Positions 14,967-23,280 of a DNA stretch of 35,839 bases are shown here, piece after piece; position 1 is the stretch's first letter; each line of letters begins with the position of its first letter. A program made the translations under genes and the position numbers. The notes beneath the pieces are model-generated. The model made no database searches. It saw only the letters and a list, made by a program, of their open reading frames with translations, and was not told the DNA's origin. The DNA comes from Acidimicrobiia bacterium (GTDB taxonomy: Bacteria; Actinomycetota; Acidimicrobiia; Spongiisociales; UBA5794): the NCBI GenBank assembly GCA_026985095.1, contig JALSQW010000055.1, positions 1-35,839 of the forward strand, in the 5' to 3' direction.

Positions 14967-16313
14967 CTACGCCCGAGGGGCCTCGGCGGGGACCGGCGAC
15001 GGCCGCAGAGCCTCGTCGGCGGCGGCGATCTCGTCCCGCATGAGGTGCTTGTAGGGGAAGAAGTCGACCTGGATCGTGTGACGGGGGGACTCCACGTAGC
15101 GGCGGCGGATCTCGTCCTGCTCGGCGGCGATGACCGCCGCCATCGCGTCCTTCGACGGCAGCGGCGCGCCCCGCAGGATGCGTGCCACCCATTCTGCCTG
15201 GAGTTCGGCCAGCGGCATGATCGCTCCGAGGGGCTGGATCAGCCCGATGAAGTACAGGCCCGGCAGGTCCGGATGCACCACCTTACGGTAGAGCGGGATG
15301 TGGTTGTCCTCGACCCGCAGCACCTCGTCGGGGAGGAACGGGAACGAGATGCGGTAGCCGGTTGCGTAGATGACTAGGTCGGCCTCGGTCTCCGAGTCGT
15401 CGGCGAACCGCACCGTGGATCCGTCGTAGCCGACGATGGCGGGCTTCACGGCGATGTCGCCGCTGCGGACCAGGCCGAGGAGGTCCTGGGAAAGGGTCGG
15501 ATGCTCGGCGAGGAGGGGATGCGCCGGTTCGGGGAACCCGTACTTGGATTGGCGGCCTCGGGCGATCCACAGCAACGCCCGATAGGGGATCCGCTGCCAC
15601 TCGACCGGCAGTCTCGAGATGAGCGGGTTCGTGAACGTGTCGGTGGGCCGGCCCAGCAGGTAGCGGGGGATGATGTGGGCCCCGCGGCGAGTCGCGATCG
15701 TCACTTCGTCGGCGTGCCAGGACACCTCGCAGGCGATGTCGGCCGCCGAGTTCCCCGCCCCCAACACGACGACCCGCTTGCCGTGCGCGACGTCGGGCGT
15801 GCGGTACGAATGCGAGTGCATGACGTCACCGGTGAAGGTGCCGGGGATGTCCGGCCACCGCTCGTCCCAGTGATGCCCGTTGGCGACGAGAACGGCCCGG
15901 TACACCTTGGTGGCGACAACGTCGGTGTCGAGGTGCCGGACGGTCACCTCCCAGCCATCCTCGTGCGGGACGACCGACACGACCTCGGTGCGGAAGGTGA
16001 TGTGCGGCCGGAGGTCGAAATGTTCGACGTAGCGCTCGAAGTAGGCGAGCACCTGGGTGTGATGCAGATAGGCGGGCCAGTGCTTCGGCATCGGGAAGTC
16101 GGAGAAGGCCATCCGGTCCTTCGACGTGTCGATGTGCAGCGAGGCGTAGGCAGCGGAACGGCCGTTGTCGTTGTCGTACCGCCAGTTGCCGCCGATGTCC
16201 GATCCGATCTCGAAGCAGTCGACGTCGATGCCGTGGGCACGCAGGACCTTGAGCGACACGATGCCGGACGAACCGGCGCCGATGATGCAGACGGGAAGGG
16301 TGGATTCGGTCAT
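14967..16313 (-). CDS. Flavin-containing monooxygenase (class B)
   Basis: The 448-residue enzyme has an FAD Rossmann motif, GAGSSG (12-17), then the second FAD region 'EIGSDIGGNWRYDN', the class B fingerprint F-x-G-x-x-x-H-x-x-x-Y at 160-170, and a NADPH Rossmann motif, GAGNSA (185-190). A later ATGY (in 'VIYATGYRISFPF') is the usual third marker. It should use NADPH and O2 to oxygenate a nitrogen, sulfur or carbonyl substrate. Family membership alone does not separate N-oxidising FMOs from Baeyer-Villiger enzymes, although the fingerprint lacks the extended Baeyer-Villiger form. ATG 16313 begins just before the Rossmann strand. It follows the sensor kinase gene by about 257 bases on the same strand; I see nothing clear in that gap. 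Confidence 0.92.
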   Translation of the reverse strand: MTESTLPVCIIGAGSSGIVSLKVLRAHGIDVDCFEIGSDIGGNWRYDNDNGRSAAYASLHIDTSKDRMAFSDFPMPKHWPAYLHHTQVLAYFERYVEHFDLRPHITFRTEVVSVVPHEDGWEVTVRHLDTDVVATKVYRAVLVANGHHWDERWPDIPGTFTGDVMHSHSYRTPDVAHGKRVVVLGAGNSAADIACEVSWHADEVTIATRRGAHIIPRYLLGRPTDTFTNPLISRLPVEWQRIPYRALLWIARGRQSKYGFPEPAHPLLAEHPTLSQDLLGLVRSGDIAVKPAIVGYDGSTVRFADDSETEADLVIYATGYRISFPFLPDEVLRVEDNHIPLYRKVVHPDLPGLYFIGLIQPLGAIMPLAELQAEWVARILRGAPLPSKDAMAAVIAAEQDEIRRRYVESPRHTIQVDFFPYKHLMRDEIAAADEALRPSPVPAEAPRA

Positions 16314-16570
16314 GCCGGCAAGTCTGGCACGGGTCGGCGGATCCGTCGGGCATCCTCCGACCCGCATCATCGGCGACGTGCGTCCTTGCCTGCGTCCTGC
16401 CCGGATGGGGGCGACCCGACCGGGCCGGGCCCGGCGGCGACCACGGCGAGGTCGTCGACGGCTGCGACCGAAGCGGCGAGGGTGGGCGTCGCGAGCATGC
16501 CCCGATGGTCGACCGGCACGATGAGGGGGCGATGGGGACTCGATGAGCACCCGATGAGATCTGGCGCGGG

Positions 16571-17965
16571 TCAGCTCTTCGGAAGCGTCGCCGTCACTCG
16601 GGCACCGCCGCCGGGTTCGTTGGCGGCGCCGATCGATCCTCCGTGGGCGACGGCGATGGATCTGGCGATGGCCAGGCCGAGGCCTGCGCCGGGCCCGCTG
16701 CGGGCGGGGTCGGCACGGTAGAAGCGGTCGAAGACCCGGTCGAGGTCCGCTTCGGGGAAGCCTGGGCCCCGGTCGGCGACGCTGAGGGTGACCGAGGTGT
16801 CGTCGGCGACGAGCTGTACGGACACGGGGCCCTCGCCGTGTTTGTCGGCGTTGTCGAGCAGGATCCTCACCAATCGGCGCAGCATGCCGGCGTCGCCGCG
16901 CACGGTGGCGACGCCATCGACACTCAGCTCCGGGGCCTCCCTCGCACGCTCGAGGAGACGGACCTCGTCCTCGACGACCTCCGACAGATCGACGGTCGTC
17001 TCGGCGCCCAGCGCCCCCTGCTCGCCCCTGGCGAGGGTGAGCAGGTCGTCGACGAGGTCCGCCATCCGATCGGCTTCGGCCTCGATGTCGGCGAGCGATT
17101 CGGCCCGGTCCGTCGCCGAGACGTCCGGGCGTTCCCTCAGGAACCCGGCGTTGGAGCGGATCGTCGTCAACGGACTGCGGAGCTCGTGGGAGGCGTCGGC
17201 GACGAACCGCCGCTGGGCGTCGAGGGCGGCGGCGAGCTCCGTGCGGGAGGTCTCGAGGCGATCGAGCATGGCGTTGAAGCTCCGGGTCAGGCGTCCCACC
17301 TCGTCTCTGGTGTCGTTGGGCGGCAGGCGTCGACTCAGGTCTCCGGTGCCGCCGATCTCGTCGGTCGTCGTCACCAGCTCCCGCAACGGCCGCAGCGCTC
17401 GTCCGCTGACGATCCAGCCGACGGCGAAGGCGAACACGAGGGCGAAGGCGGTGGCGATGGCGAGGAAGGCGGACAGGCCGGCGACCGTGTCGGCGACGGC
17501 TTCGGTGGACTGACCGACGACGACGACCCCACCTGGCATGCCGTCGTGTCGGGTCCATGGCACGGCCCGGAGCCGGACCGCCGTCCCGCCCAACTCGACG
17601 GTGCCGACGTAGCCGTCGTCGGCGGCCGCGCCGTCGACGACCTCGGCGGGGATCTCGGGGGCTTCCCCGTCGACGGCGACGGTCCGGTAGAGCATGGTGC
17701 CGTCGGTGTCCAAGATCACGACGAAGGGGTCGAGGGAGGCGGAGGGGTCGAGCAGCACGGGTGGGGTGACGGGAACCAACGCTTCGGTGGCGGTGGTGGC
17801 CAGGTCGGCCACGGTCGCCGTCGCCAGCGCGTCGAGCGCCCTGTCCTGATCCTCGGGGGCGGACTGCTGGACGAGGAGAAGGAGCAACGCGACGAGGACG
17901 ATGACGGTGGCGAAGGTCACCGCCGCGCCGTAGACGGCGGCTCGGACCCGAACGGAGACCTTCAC
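16571..17965 (-). CDS. Sensor histidine kinase (HisKA/HATPase)
   Basis: The 464-residue membrane kinase has a first transmembrane helix at about 9-33, an extracytoplasmic sensing region (about 34-160, acidic, unknown ligand), a second helix (about 163-186), a HAMP linker (about 187-240, starting GRALRPLREL), a HisKA domain with the H-box FVADASHELRSPL (phosphorylated His260), and a HATPase domain with N box LDNADKHG, DRGPGF and GAGLGLAIA. All catalytic motifs look intact. ATG 17965 overlaps the stop of the response-regulator gene (ATGA), so the two are translated together. It is an MprB/CseC-type actinobacterial kinase by layout. Confidence 0.95.
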   Translation of the reverse strand: MKVSVRVRAAVYGAAVTFATVIVLVALLLLLVQQSAPEDQDRALDALATATVADLATTATEALVPVTPPVLLDPSASLDPFVVILDTDGTMLYRTVAVDGEAPEIPAEVVDGAAADDGYVGTVELGGTAVRLRAVPWTRHDGMPGGVVVVGQSTEAVADTVAGLSAFLAIATAFALVFAFAVGWIVSGRALRPLRELVTTTDEIGGTGDLSRRLPPNDTRDEVGRLTRSFNAMLDRLETSRTELAAALDAQRRFVADASHELRSPLTTIRSNAGFLRERPDVSATDRAESLADIEAEADRMADLVDDLLTLARGEQGALGAETTVDLSEVVEDEVRLLERAREAPELSVDGVATVRGDAGMLRRLVRILLDNADKHGEGPVSVQLVADDTSVTLSVADRGPGFPEADLDRVFDRFYRADPARSGPGAGLGLAIARSIAVAHGGSIGAANEPGGGARVTATLPKS

Positions 17966-18642
17966 GGTTCCCGCATGACGTAGCCGACGCCGCGGACGGT
18001 GTGGATCAGTCTCGGTTCGCCGTCCGCTTCGAGCTTCTGGCGCAGGTACCGGACGTAGACGTCGACGACGTTGGAGGTCGTGTCGACGTCGAGGCCCCAG
18101 ACGTCCTCGAGGATCTGGATGCGGGACCGGACGAGGCGCTGGTTGCGGACGAAGTGCTCGAGGAGACGGAACTCCAGGGTGGTCAGTTCGACGGGTCGGT
18201 CGCCGCGACGGACCTCCATGGCGTCGACGTCGACGCGCAGGTCGCCGCAGCGCAGCACCTTGCGGGAGGGTTCTTGGCTCGAACGGCGCAGGAGGGTGCG
18301 TACCCGGGCGAGGAGCTCCTCGTAGGCGAAGGGCTTGACGAGGTAGTCGTCGGCACCGACGTCGAGGCCGGCGACTCGGTCGGGTACCGAGGTCTTGGCA
18401 GTGAGCATGAGGATGGCGACGTCGTCACCGGCGGCGCGGATGCGCCGACACACCTCGAGACCGTCGATCTCGGGCAGCATCAGGTCCAAGACGATCAGGT
18501 CGGGCATGTCGGCTCGGGCGGCGTCGAGCCCGGCCCGCCCGTCGCCGGCCACCGTCACGTCGTAGCCCTCGTAGGTGAGGGCTCGCCGCACCGATGCCGC
18601 GATGCGGGCATCGTCCTCGACGACCAAGATCCGAGCGCTCAT
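17962..18642 (-). CDS. OmpR/PhoB-family response regulator (MprA-like)
   Basis: The 226-residue regulator has a receiver domain (1-120) with acidic pair E9-D10-D11, phosphoacceptor D53 (VLDLMLP), a conserved Thr/Ser and Lys (MLTAKTS, LVKPF), and a winged-helix DNA-binding domain (about 130-226) ending RLIHTVRGVGYVMREP. It is the partner of the adjacent kinase, with overlapping genes. ATG 18642 is chosen because the receiver strand ARILVVEDD follows at once; the longer frame upstream only reads through the intergenic repeat array. That array occupies most of the region before the gene, so its messenger may carry these hairpins in the 5' leader. Confidence 0.95.
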   Translation of the reverse strand: MSARILVVEDDARIAASVRRALTYEGYDVTVAGDGRAGLDAARADMPDLIVLDLMLPEIDGLEVCRRIRAAGDDVAILMLTAKTSVPDRVAGLDVGADDYLVKPFAYEELLARVRTLLRRSSQEPSRKVLRCGDLRVDVDAMEVRRGDRPVELTTLEFRLLEHFVRNQRLVRSRIQILEDVWGLDVDTTSNVVDVYVRYLRQKLEADGEPRLIHTVRGVGYVMREP

Positions 18643-18690
18643 GCGACCCATTGTGCCATCGGCGGATGAGAGGACGATGAGGCCCGGTTC

Positions 18691-18843
18691 CGCCAACCCT
18701 GGGTTCGCCACACCCCTGGAGGGTGCCCCCAACCCTGGGTTCGGCGGAAACCACGAACCGTGGGCTGGGGACACCCCTGGAGGGTTCCGCCAACCCTGGG
18801 TTCGCCACACCCCTGGAGGGTGCCGCGAACCCTGGGTTCGGCG
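18691..18843 (-). repeat. Array of alternating short hairpin repeats
   Basis: Two short elements alternate. Element A, AACCCTGGGTTCG, occurs exactly at 18695, 18731, 18792 and 18828, and in a degenerate form at 18755 (AACCGTGGGCTG). Element B, CACCCCTGGAGGGT, occurs at 18711, 18772 and 18808. Order on the plus strand: A-B-A, then A*-B-A-B-A. A-to-A spacing is 36-37 bases where B is present and 24 where it is missing. A can fold AACC/GGTT, and B folds ACCC/GGGT around five bases. The array fills the gap between the last gene of the tdh-kbl unit and the response-regulator gene, both transcribed leftward. It is not coding, although several frames stay open through it. Confidence 0.9.
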
Positions 18844-18849
18844 CAGCGG

Positions 18850-19329
18850 TCAGTCGCCGAGAGCTGCCGACAGACGGAAGGGGCGGGCGTTGGCCATGAG
18901 GCGGCCGTCGAGGGCCTCGATGTCGCCGCGTCTCGGCCCCGCGTACACCAACGCAGGGATCGTCACCGCGACGCCAGCCGCCAGGAACGCCGGATGGGCG
19001 AAGGCAAGCGACAGGGCCAGCCCGACGAGTGCCGGCGACCACGCGAACACCGACGACAGGACCATGCGGCGGGTGTAGATCGATCGCAGCTCCTCGTTCG
19101 ACTCGGCGGCGACGACGGCTTCCGCGCCGAGCCGACGGAACCACACCATGGTGGCCAGGTCCGTGATGGAGACGGCCGCCATGATCGCCACGCCGAGACC
19201 GGTGACCTCGCCGTCGTTCCGGCCCGACGCGACGTACACGGCGACGAGCACCCCGACGGTGCCCAGCATCGCCCACCAGATCGCCGCCAGCCGGGACCGA
19301 CGGAGCCCGTCGACGCCGGTCGTCGTCAC
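18850..19329 (-). CDS. Small four-helix membrane protein coupled to kbl
   Basis: The 159-residue protein starts with GTG 19329, overlapping the kbl stop (GTGA). It has hydrophobic segments at about 13-34, 44-62, 95-112 and 115-130, a charged loop in between ([24 protein letters not shown]), and a polar C-terminus. I recognise no family. Because it is translationally coupled behind kbl it may serve threonine/glycine metabolism, for example as an accessory membrane protein, but that is inference from position. The repeat array begins nine bases past its stop. Confidence 0.7.
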   Translation of the reverse strand: MTTTGVDGLRRSRLAAIWWAMLGTVGVLVAVYVASGRNDGEVTGLGVAIMAAVSITDLATMVWFRRLGAEAVVAAESNEELRSIYTRRMVLSSVFAWSPALVGLALSLAFAHPAFLAAGVAVTIPALVYAGPRRGDIEALDGRLMANARPFRLSAALGD

Positions 19330-20513
19330 GATACGACCCCCAACGCCTTGCCGACCCTGGCGAAGGCCTCGGCCCCGTAGGCGAGATCCTCGTCGGAGTG
19401 CGCCGCCGAGATCATGACCCGGATCCGCGCCTTCCCCCGGGGCACGGTCGGATACGCGATGGCCTGGGCGAAGACACCCTCGTCGTCGAACAACCGTCGG
19501 GAGAACTCCCGAGCGACCTTCTCGTCGCCGAGCATGACGGGCGTGATGGGGGTCTCCGAGTGCCCGATGTCGAATCCGACCTCCACCATCGCCGCCTTGA
19601 ACGCGGCGGCGTTCGCCCACAGCCGGTCGACCAGCTCGGTGGAGCCTTCGAGGATGTCGACGGCAGCGATGCAGGCCGCGACGTCCGGTGGGGTCGGCGC
19701 GGACGAGAACAGGAACGGTCGCCCTCGCTGCTGCAACCAGTCGACCAGGACCTTCGACCCGGCGACGTACCCGCCGACCACCCCGAACGCTTTCGACATC
19801 GTGCCGACCTCCACATCGACCCGACCGTGCAGGTCGAAATGGTCCACGATCCCGCGCCCGCCGCGGCCGAGGACCCCTTCGCCGTGGGCGTCGTCGACCA
19901 TCACCATCGCCTGGTACGCGTCGGCGGCGTCGACGATCGCGTCGAGCGGGGCGACGTCGCCGTCCATCGAGAAGACGCCGTCGGTGATGATCAGGATCCG
20001 CTCGGCCCCTTCGTCCCTGGCGGCGGCGAGCTGCTCCCGTAGCCCGTCGACGTCGGCGTGGGGATAGATCTTCCGACGGGCCTTCGAGAGGCGCACGCCG
20101 TCGACGATCGACGCGTGGTTGAGCTCGTCGGAGATGATGACGTCGTCGGGTCCGGTGATGGCGGGGATCACCGCGAGGTTGGCGGTGAATCCCGACTGGA
20201 GCGCGATCGTCGCCTCCACGCCTTTGAACTCGGCCAGACGCCGCTCCAGTTCGTCGTGGATGGTCATCGTGCCGGCGATGGTGCGGACCGCTCCGGGACC
20301 GACGCCGTAGCGATCGAGCGCGTCCTTGGCTGCGGCCACGAGCCGTGGATCGTCGGCGAGACCCAGGTAGTTGTTGGAGCAGAAGTTGAGGACCCGTTCG
20401 CCGTCGACGACGAGCCACCCGCCCTGCGGGGAGTCGATGTGGCGGATGCGGTTGTAGAGGCCTTCGGCTTCCAGACGTTCGAGCTCTCGTGCCAGGAACT
20501 CCATCTTGCTCAT
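19326..20513 (-). CDS. kbl: 2-amino-3-ketobutyrate CoA ligase (glycine C-acetyltransferase)
   Basis: The 395-residue PLP enzyme cleaves 2-amino-3-oxobutanoate with CoA into glycine and acetyl-CoA. It is in the alpha-oxoamine synthase family: [15 protein letters not shown] (43-57), [19 protein letters not shown] (72-90), [11 protein letters not shown] (129-139), [10 protein letters not shown] (207-216), and the PLP-binding Lys241 in [12 protein letters not shown]. Length and motifs match E. coli Kbl closely; the other members (KAS, ALAS, BioF) are less likely because tdh stands directly upstream. ATG 20513 has GAGGAGGAAGG before it; the longer frame upstream is spurious. It follows tdh by 22 bases. 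Confidence 0.95.
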   Translation of the reverse strand: MSKMEFLARELERLEAEGLYNRIRHIDSPQGGWLVVDGERVLNFCSNNYLGLADDPRLVAAAKDALDRYGVGPGAVRTIAGTMTIHDELERRLAEFKGVEATIALQSGFTANLAVIPAITGPDDVIISDELNHASIVDGVRLSKARRKIYPHADVDGLREQLAAARDEGAERILIITDGVFSMDGDVAPLDAIVDAADAYQAMVMVDDAHGEGVLGRGGRGIVDHFDLHGRVDVEVGTMSKAFGVVGGYVAGSKVLVDWLQQRGRPFLFSSAPTPPDVAACIAAVDILEGSTELVDRLWANAAAFKAAMVEVGFDIGHSETPITPVMLGDEKVAREFSRRLFDDEGVFAQAIAYPTVPRGKARIRVMISAAHSDEDLAYGAEAFARVGKALGVVS

Positions 20514-20535
20514 GCCTTCCTCCTCGACGGTCCGT

Positions 20536-21603
20536 CTACGGCCCGGTCCCGAGCGGTCCGTCGGCGACGGACGGATCAGGGAACATGACCACCTTGCCAC
20601 AACGCCCGGACTCCATCAGCGCGAAGGCGTCGTGGTAGTCGTCGAGGGCGAAGCGGTGGGTGACGACCGGCGCCAGGTCGACTGCCCCGGATCGGATGAG
20701 GCCACGCATCTCGAGCCAGGTCTCCCACATGCGGCGACCGACGATCCCGTGGATGGTGGCGCCCTTGAAGATGATCGAGTCGTCCAGGTCGAACTCGATC
20801 GATCTGGACGTCAGACCGAGCAATGCCACTTCCCCGCCGGGCTTGAGGAGCCGGAACCCCATGGCGATCGCGGCGGGGGCGCCGGACATCTCGAGGAGGA
20901 CGTCGACACCCGCTCCGCCCGTCGCGTCGCGGATGATCGTCTCGGCATCCTCGCTGGTGGGATCGAGAGCGAGGTCGGCGCCCATCTTGGCGGCGAGCTC
21001 GAGGCGGTACTCGCTCAGGTCGGTGGTGTACACGGCGCGGGCGCCGAGGGCCTTGGCGGTGGCGATCGCCATGATCCCGACGGGCCCGGCACCGGTGACG
21101 AGCACTTTGCGTCCCGACACCTCCGGGACGCTGACGGCGTGGACCGCGTTTCCGAAGTTCTCTTGCAGCGATGCCACCGACAGGGCCATGTCGGGAGGAT
21201 CGACCCAGGCGTTCTCGGCGGGGATGGCGACGTACTCGGCGAACGCTCCGTCGCGGTGGACGCCGATGATCTCGGTGTTCGGACAGAGGTGACCCTGGCA
21301 GGTCCTACACCAGTTGCATCGGTGGCAGATGACGTGCGACTCGGCCGAGATCAGCGAACCGATGTCGGGTTCGGTGACGTTGGCACCCCGTTCGACGACG
21401 ACGCCGGTCAGTTCGTGACCGACGGTGACGGGGGTGACGACGTGGTCGCGGGCCCACGGATCCCACCGGTAGATGTGGAGGTCGGTGCCGCAGATCGAGG
21501 TGGCTCGGACCTCGACGAGCACGTCGTCGGGTCCGATCGTCGGCACGGGGACCTCCACCATCTCCAACCCGGGTCCCGGTGCCGGCTTCCGCAGTGCACG
21601 CAT
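20536..21603 (-). CDS. tdh: L-threonine 3-dehydrogenase (zinc, NAD-dependent)
   Basis: The 355-residue medium-chain dehydrogenase oxidises threonine to 2-amino-3-oxobutanoate, the substrate of the next gene's enzyme. The catalytic zinc ligands are C38 ([10 protein letters not shown]) and H63-E64 (GHELTG). The structural zinc knot C-x2-C-x2-C-x7-C is C93, C96, C99, C107. The NAD fold has GAGPVG followed by [10 protein letters not shown]. The TDH-like block [15 protein letters not shown] supports this over other zinc dehydrogenases. Together with kbl this is the standard two-step threonine-to-glycine route. It is the first gene of the leftward unit, divergent from a small plus-strand gene. Confidence 0.95.
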   Translation of the reverse strand: MRALRKPAPGPGLEMVEVPVPTIGPDDVLVEVRATSICGTDLHIYRWDPWARDHVVTPVTVGHELTGVVVERGANVTEPDIGSLISAESHVICHRCNWCRTCQGHLCPNTEIIGVHRDGAFAEYVAIPAENAWVDPPDMALSVASLQENFGNAVHAVSVPEVSGRKVLVTGAGPVGIMAIATAKALGARAVYTTDLSEYRLELAAKMGADLALDPTSEDAETIIRDATGGAGVDVLLEMSGAPAAIAMGFRLLKPGGEVALLGLTSRSIEFDLDDSIIFKGATIHGIVGRRMWETWLEMRGLIRSGAVDLAPVVTHRFALDDYHDAFALMESGRCGKVVMFPDPSVADGPLGTGP

Positions 21604-21677
21604 ACCGCAAAGCTAGCGCTCCAGAGGCGCCACCGGGCCGTCGGAATGGACCGGTCCGAAGGTCCGTTGCCTCCACG

Positions 21678-21854
21678 ATGCTCGATCTGCTGTTGCCCTC
21701 CGACGATCGTGTCGTCGTCGTCGAGGTCGCCCTCGCCCTCGTCGGCGGGGCCGTTGCGATGTTCCTCGCCCGCCACCGACCCGACATGCGCGTGCTCGTC
21801 GGCGGCATCTGGATCCTGACCCTCGCCGTCCTCGCCCTGCGAGCGGTTCACTGA
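21678..21854 (+). CDS. Small two-helix membrane protein (hypothetical)
   Basis: The 58-residue frame starts MLDLLLPSDD and has a hydrophobic helix at about 12-30 (VVVVEVALALVGGAVAMFLA), a basic turn (RHRPDM), and a second helix (about 37-55, VLVGGIWILTLAVLALRAV). The distribution of hydrophobic segments and a basic loop is what a real small membrane protein would show. It has no close neighbour on its strand, no clear Shine-Dalgarno, and I do not recognise a family. Confidence 0.5.
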   Translation: MLDLLLPSDDRVVVVEVALALVGGAVAMFLARHRPDMRVLVGGIWILTLAVLALRAVH

Positions 21855-21993
21855 CCTCGACGGTATCGAGCGCCTGATCGAGGCAGGCGAGATACAGATC
21901 CGGGTAGGCATCCGCCAGTCTCGGGCTCGACATCGGCGCCCTCCACGCCGGCATCCTGCATGCATTCGGACCGCCTCCCGGTAGAGCGCGGCC

Positions 21994-22782
21994 TCACCAA
22001 CCGCCGCCGGAAGGTCCGGAGCCCGCGATGGTCACCGTCGTCGCACCGATCGAGTGACCATCGGGGTCCCTGGCGACCACCTCCACCCGCGTCCCATCGG
22101 GCACCATCGTCGGGAAGAGGGCCACGCCCCCGCGAGGCCGCTGCCAGGCGACGAGGTCCCCATCGAACGACATCTCCACGAACGAGGCCCCGACCGGCAG
22201 CGGACCGGTCGCAACGTAGCCTCCGATCACCGGCGGGGACGATCGGTCGTCGCGCCACCGGTACACGCTCACGCCGACCCGAACGGTCGGATCGTCGTCT
22301 CTCGGATCCGATATCGGTCCCGGTCCGCACGACGTTCCGCCGGTGATCCGTCCAGTCACGTGAAGGCACACTGCGGGGCCCATCTGGTCACTCGTCTCGA
22401 ACAGGACGGCTGCCAACCCGTCGACGGTCTGCCCGGCGCTCACCAGGACTCCGGGAGTTCCGTCTTCCATCATCGATGGCGTGACGCCATCCGGCTCCGG
22501 CCCCACATCCGTGGCACCCTGCAGGAGGGGGACCTCCAACGCGGCCGGTGGAAGGCGGCGGGCGGCCGGCGGTGGACCGGGCGCTCCGATGCGAGTCCCC
22601 GGTTCCGGGACGTCCTCCACCGGAACCTCGACCCCCGTGAGCGGGAACTTCAGCAGGATCGGACCGGAGGTCATGGCTCGATCAGTCCCGATCCCCACGA
22701 CGATGCTCGCCAACGCCACCAACGCCAAGCCGAGAACCACACCGGAAACGGAGACCCGTACGGGCCGTGCCACCACGGACAC
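21994..22782 (-). CDS. Membrane-anchored extracytoplasmic protein of unknown function
   Basis: The 262-residue protein starts with GTG (MSVVARPVRVSVSG), followed by one hydrophobic helix (about 12-33), so it is likely anchored with its bulk outside. A Pro-rich stalk (about 50-80) leads to a beta-rich part (about 85-260) with two cysteines close together (CLHVTG and TSCGPG) that could pair. I recognise no domain. It begins three bases after the upstream gene's stop, so the two are one unit and may form a pair. Confidence 0.72.
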   Translation of the reverse strand: MSVVARPVRVSVSGVVLGLALVALASIVVGIGTDRAMTSGPILLKFPLTGVEVPVEDVPEPGTRIGAPGPPPAARRLPPAALEVPLLQGATDVGPEPDGVTPSMMEDGTPGVLVSAGQTVDGLAAVLFETSDQMGPAVCLHVTGRITGGTSCGPGPISDPRDDDPTVRVGVSVYRWRDDRSSPPVIGGYVATGPLPVGASFVEMSFDGDLVAWQRPRGGVALFPTMVPDGTRVEVVARDPDGHSIGATTVTIAGSGPSGGGW

Positions 22783-22785
22783 GGA

Positions 22786-23205
22786 TCAGAACACGAGATC
22801 TGCCACCGACACGGTGGCCGCCTGGCTTCCACCCTGTCGCCAACCCCGCACCGTGTTCCGCCAGGTTCCTGGACCGCACTGGGTCATGATCGTCGTCGGA
22901 ACGCGGCAGCTCGATTCGAGCGGCTCGCAGACATTGGAGTCGTGCCACCTGCGCACTCCGTTCTGGTAGATCGTCTTCTCGACGTGGATGGTGCCGAGAT
23001 ACCAACTGTACGTGCTTCCCTTCGCGGTGATCGTATCCCCGGCCACCGAGATCGACGCCCACACGCACCCGCTCTCGCTCGTCGGGGTGCACCAGCTGTC
23101 GGACGTGTGACCGGCCGACGCCGGCGCAACCGCCAGCCACGCTGACAGAGCGACCACCACGGCGACGATCGATACCCGACGTCTCCAATCGGTCTTCGAC
23201 CACAT
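22786..23205 (-). CDS. Small secreted cysteine-containing protein of unknown function
   Basis: The 139-residue protein has a clear Sec signal peptide: MWSKTDWRRR, hydrophobic core VSIVAVVVALSAWLAV, cleavage after APASA. The mature part (about 108 residues) has five cysteines (WCTP, GCVW, VCEP, SCRV, QCGP) and several Trp/Tyr, suggesting a small disulfide-held extracellular fold. A GAAGGGAGA Shine-Dalgarno lies eight bases before ATG 23205. An overlapping ATG four bases upstream is in another frame. It is coupled to the anchored protein downstream. I recognise no family. Confidence 0.75.
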   Translation of the reverse strand: MWSKTDWRRRVSIVAVVVALSAWLAVAPASAGHTSDSWCTPTSESGCVWASISVAGDTITAKGSTYSWYLGTIHVEKTIYQNGVRRWHDSNVCEPLESSCRVPTTIMTQCGPGTWRNTVRGWRQGGSQAATVSVADLVF

Positions 23206-23267
23206 GCATGTCTCCCTTCACCATGCACGCGTCGGATCACCGATCCTCCACTCCGAATGTCTCACGT

Positions 23268-23280
23268 GTGTGTGTGTCAA
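23268..23280 (-). promoter_or_regulatory. TTGACACACACAC element upstream of the secreted-protein gene
   Basis: On the minus strand TTGACA followed by a CA run lies about 63-75 bases before ATG 23205. The same 13-mer is at 3635-3647 on the plus strand. The TGA in TTGACA is also the stop codon of the SRAP gene (23277-23279). I see no convincing -10 at 16-18 bases, so this may be a regulator site or chance. Confidence 0.3.

Noticed and set aside
16314-16570. Gap between the sensor kinase and the flavin monooxygenase genes
   Set aside because: Inspected on both strands; frames here are shadow extensions of neighbours, and no hairpin, repeat or convincing promoter stands out.
18425-18849. Possible repeat protein encoded by the hairpin array (NPGLAEPSRGV-like units)
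   Set aside because: Frames are open on both strands because the array has few stop codons, the units break reading frame at the 24-base spacing, and no start site exists.
21855-21993. Minus-strand frame starting MPAWRAPMSSPRLADAYPDLYLACLDQ (21954 downward)
   Set aside because: The first 35 or so residues look gene-like, but the frame then runs into arginine-rich shadow of the plus-strand small gene. No start site or family was recognised. It could be a remnant; otherwise I see nothing in this 139-base gap.
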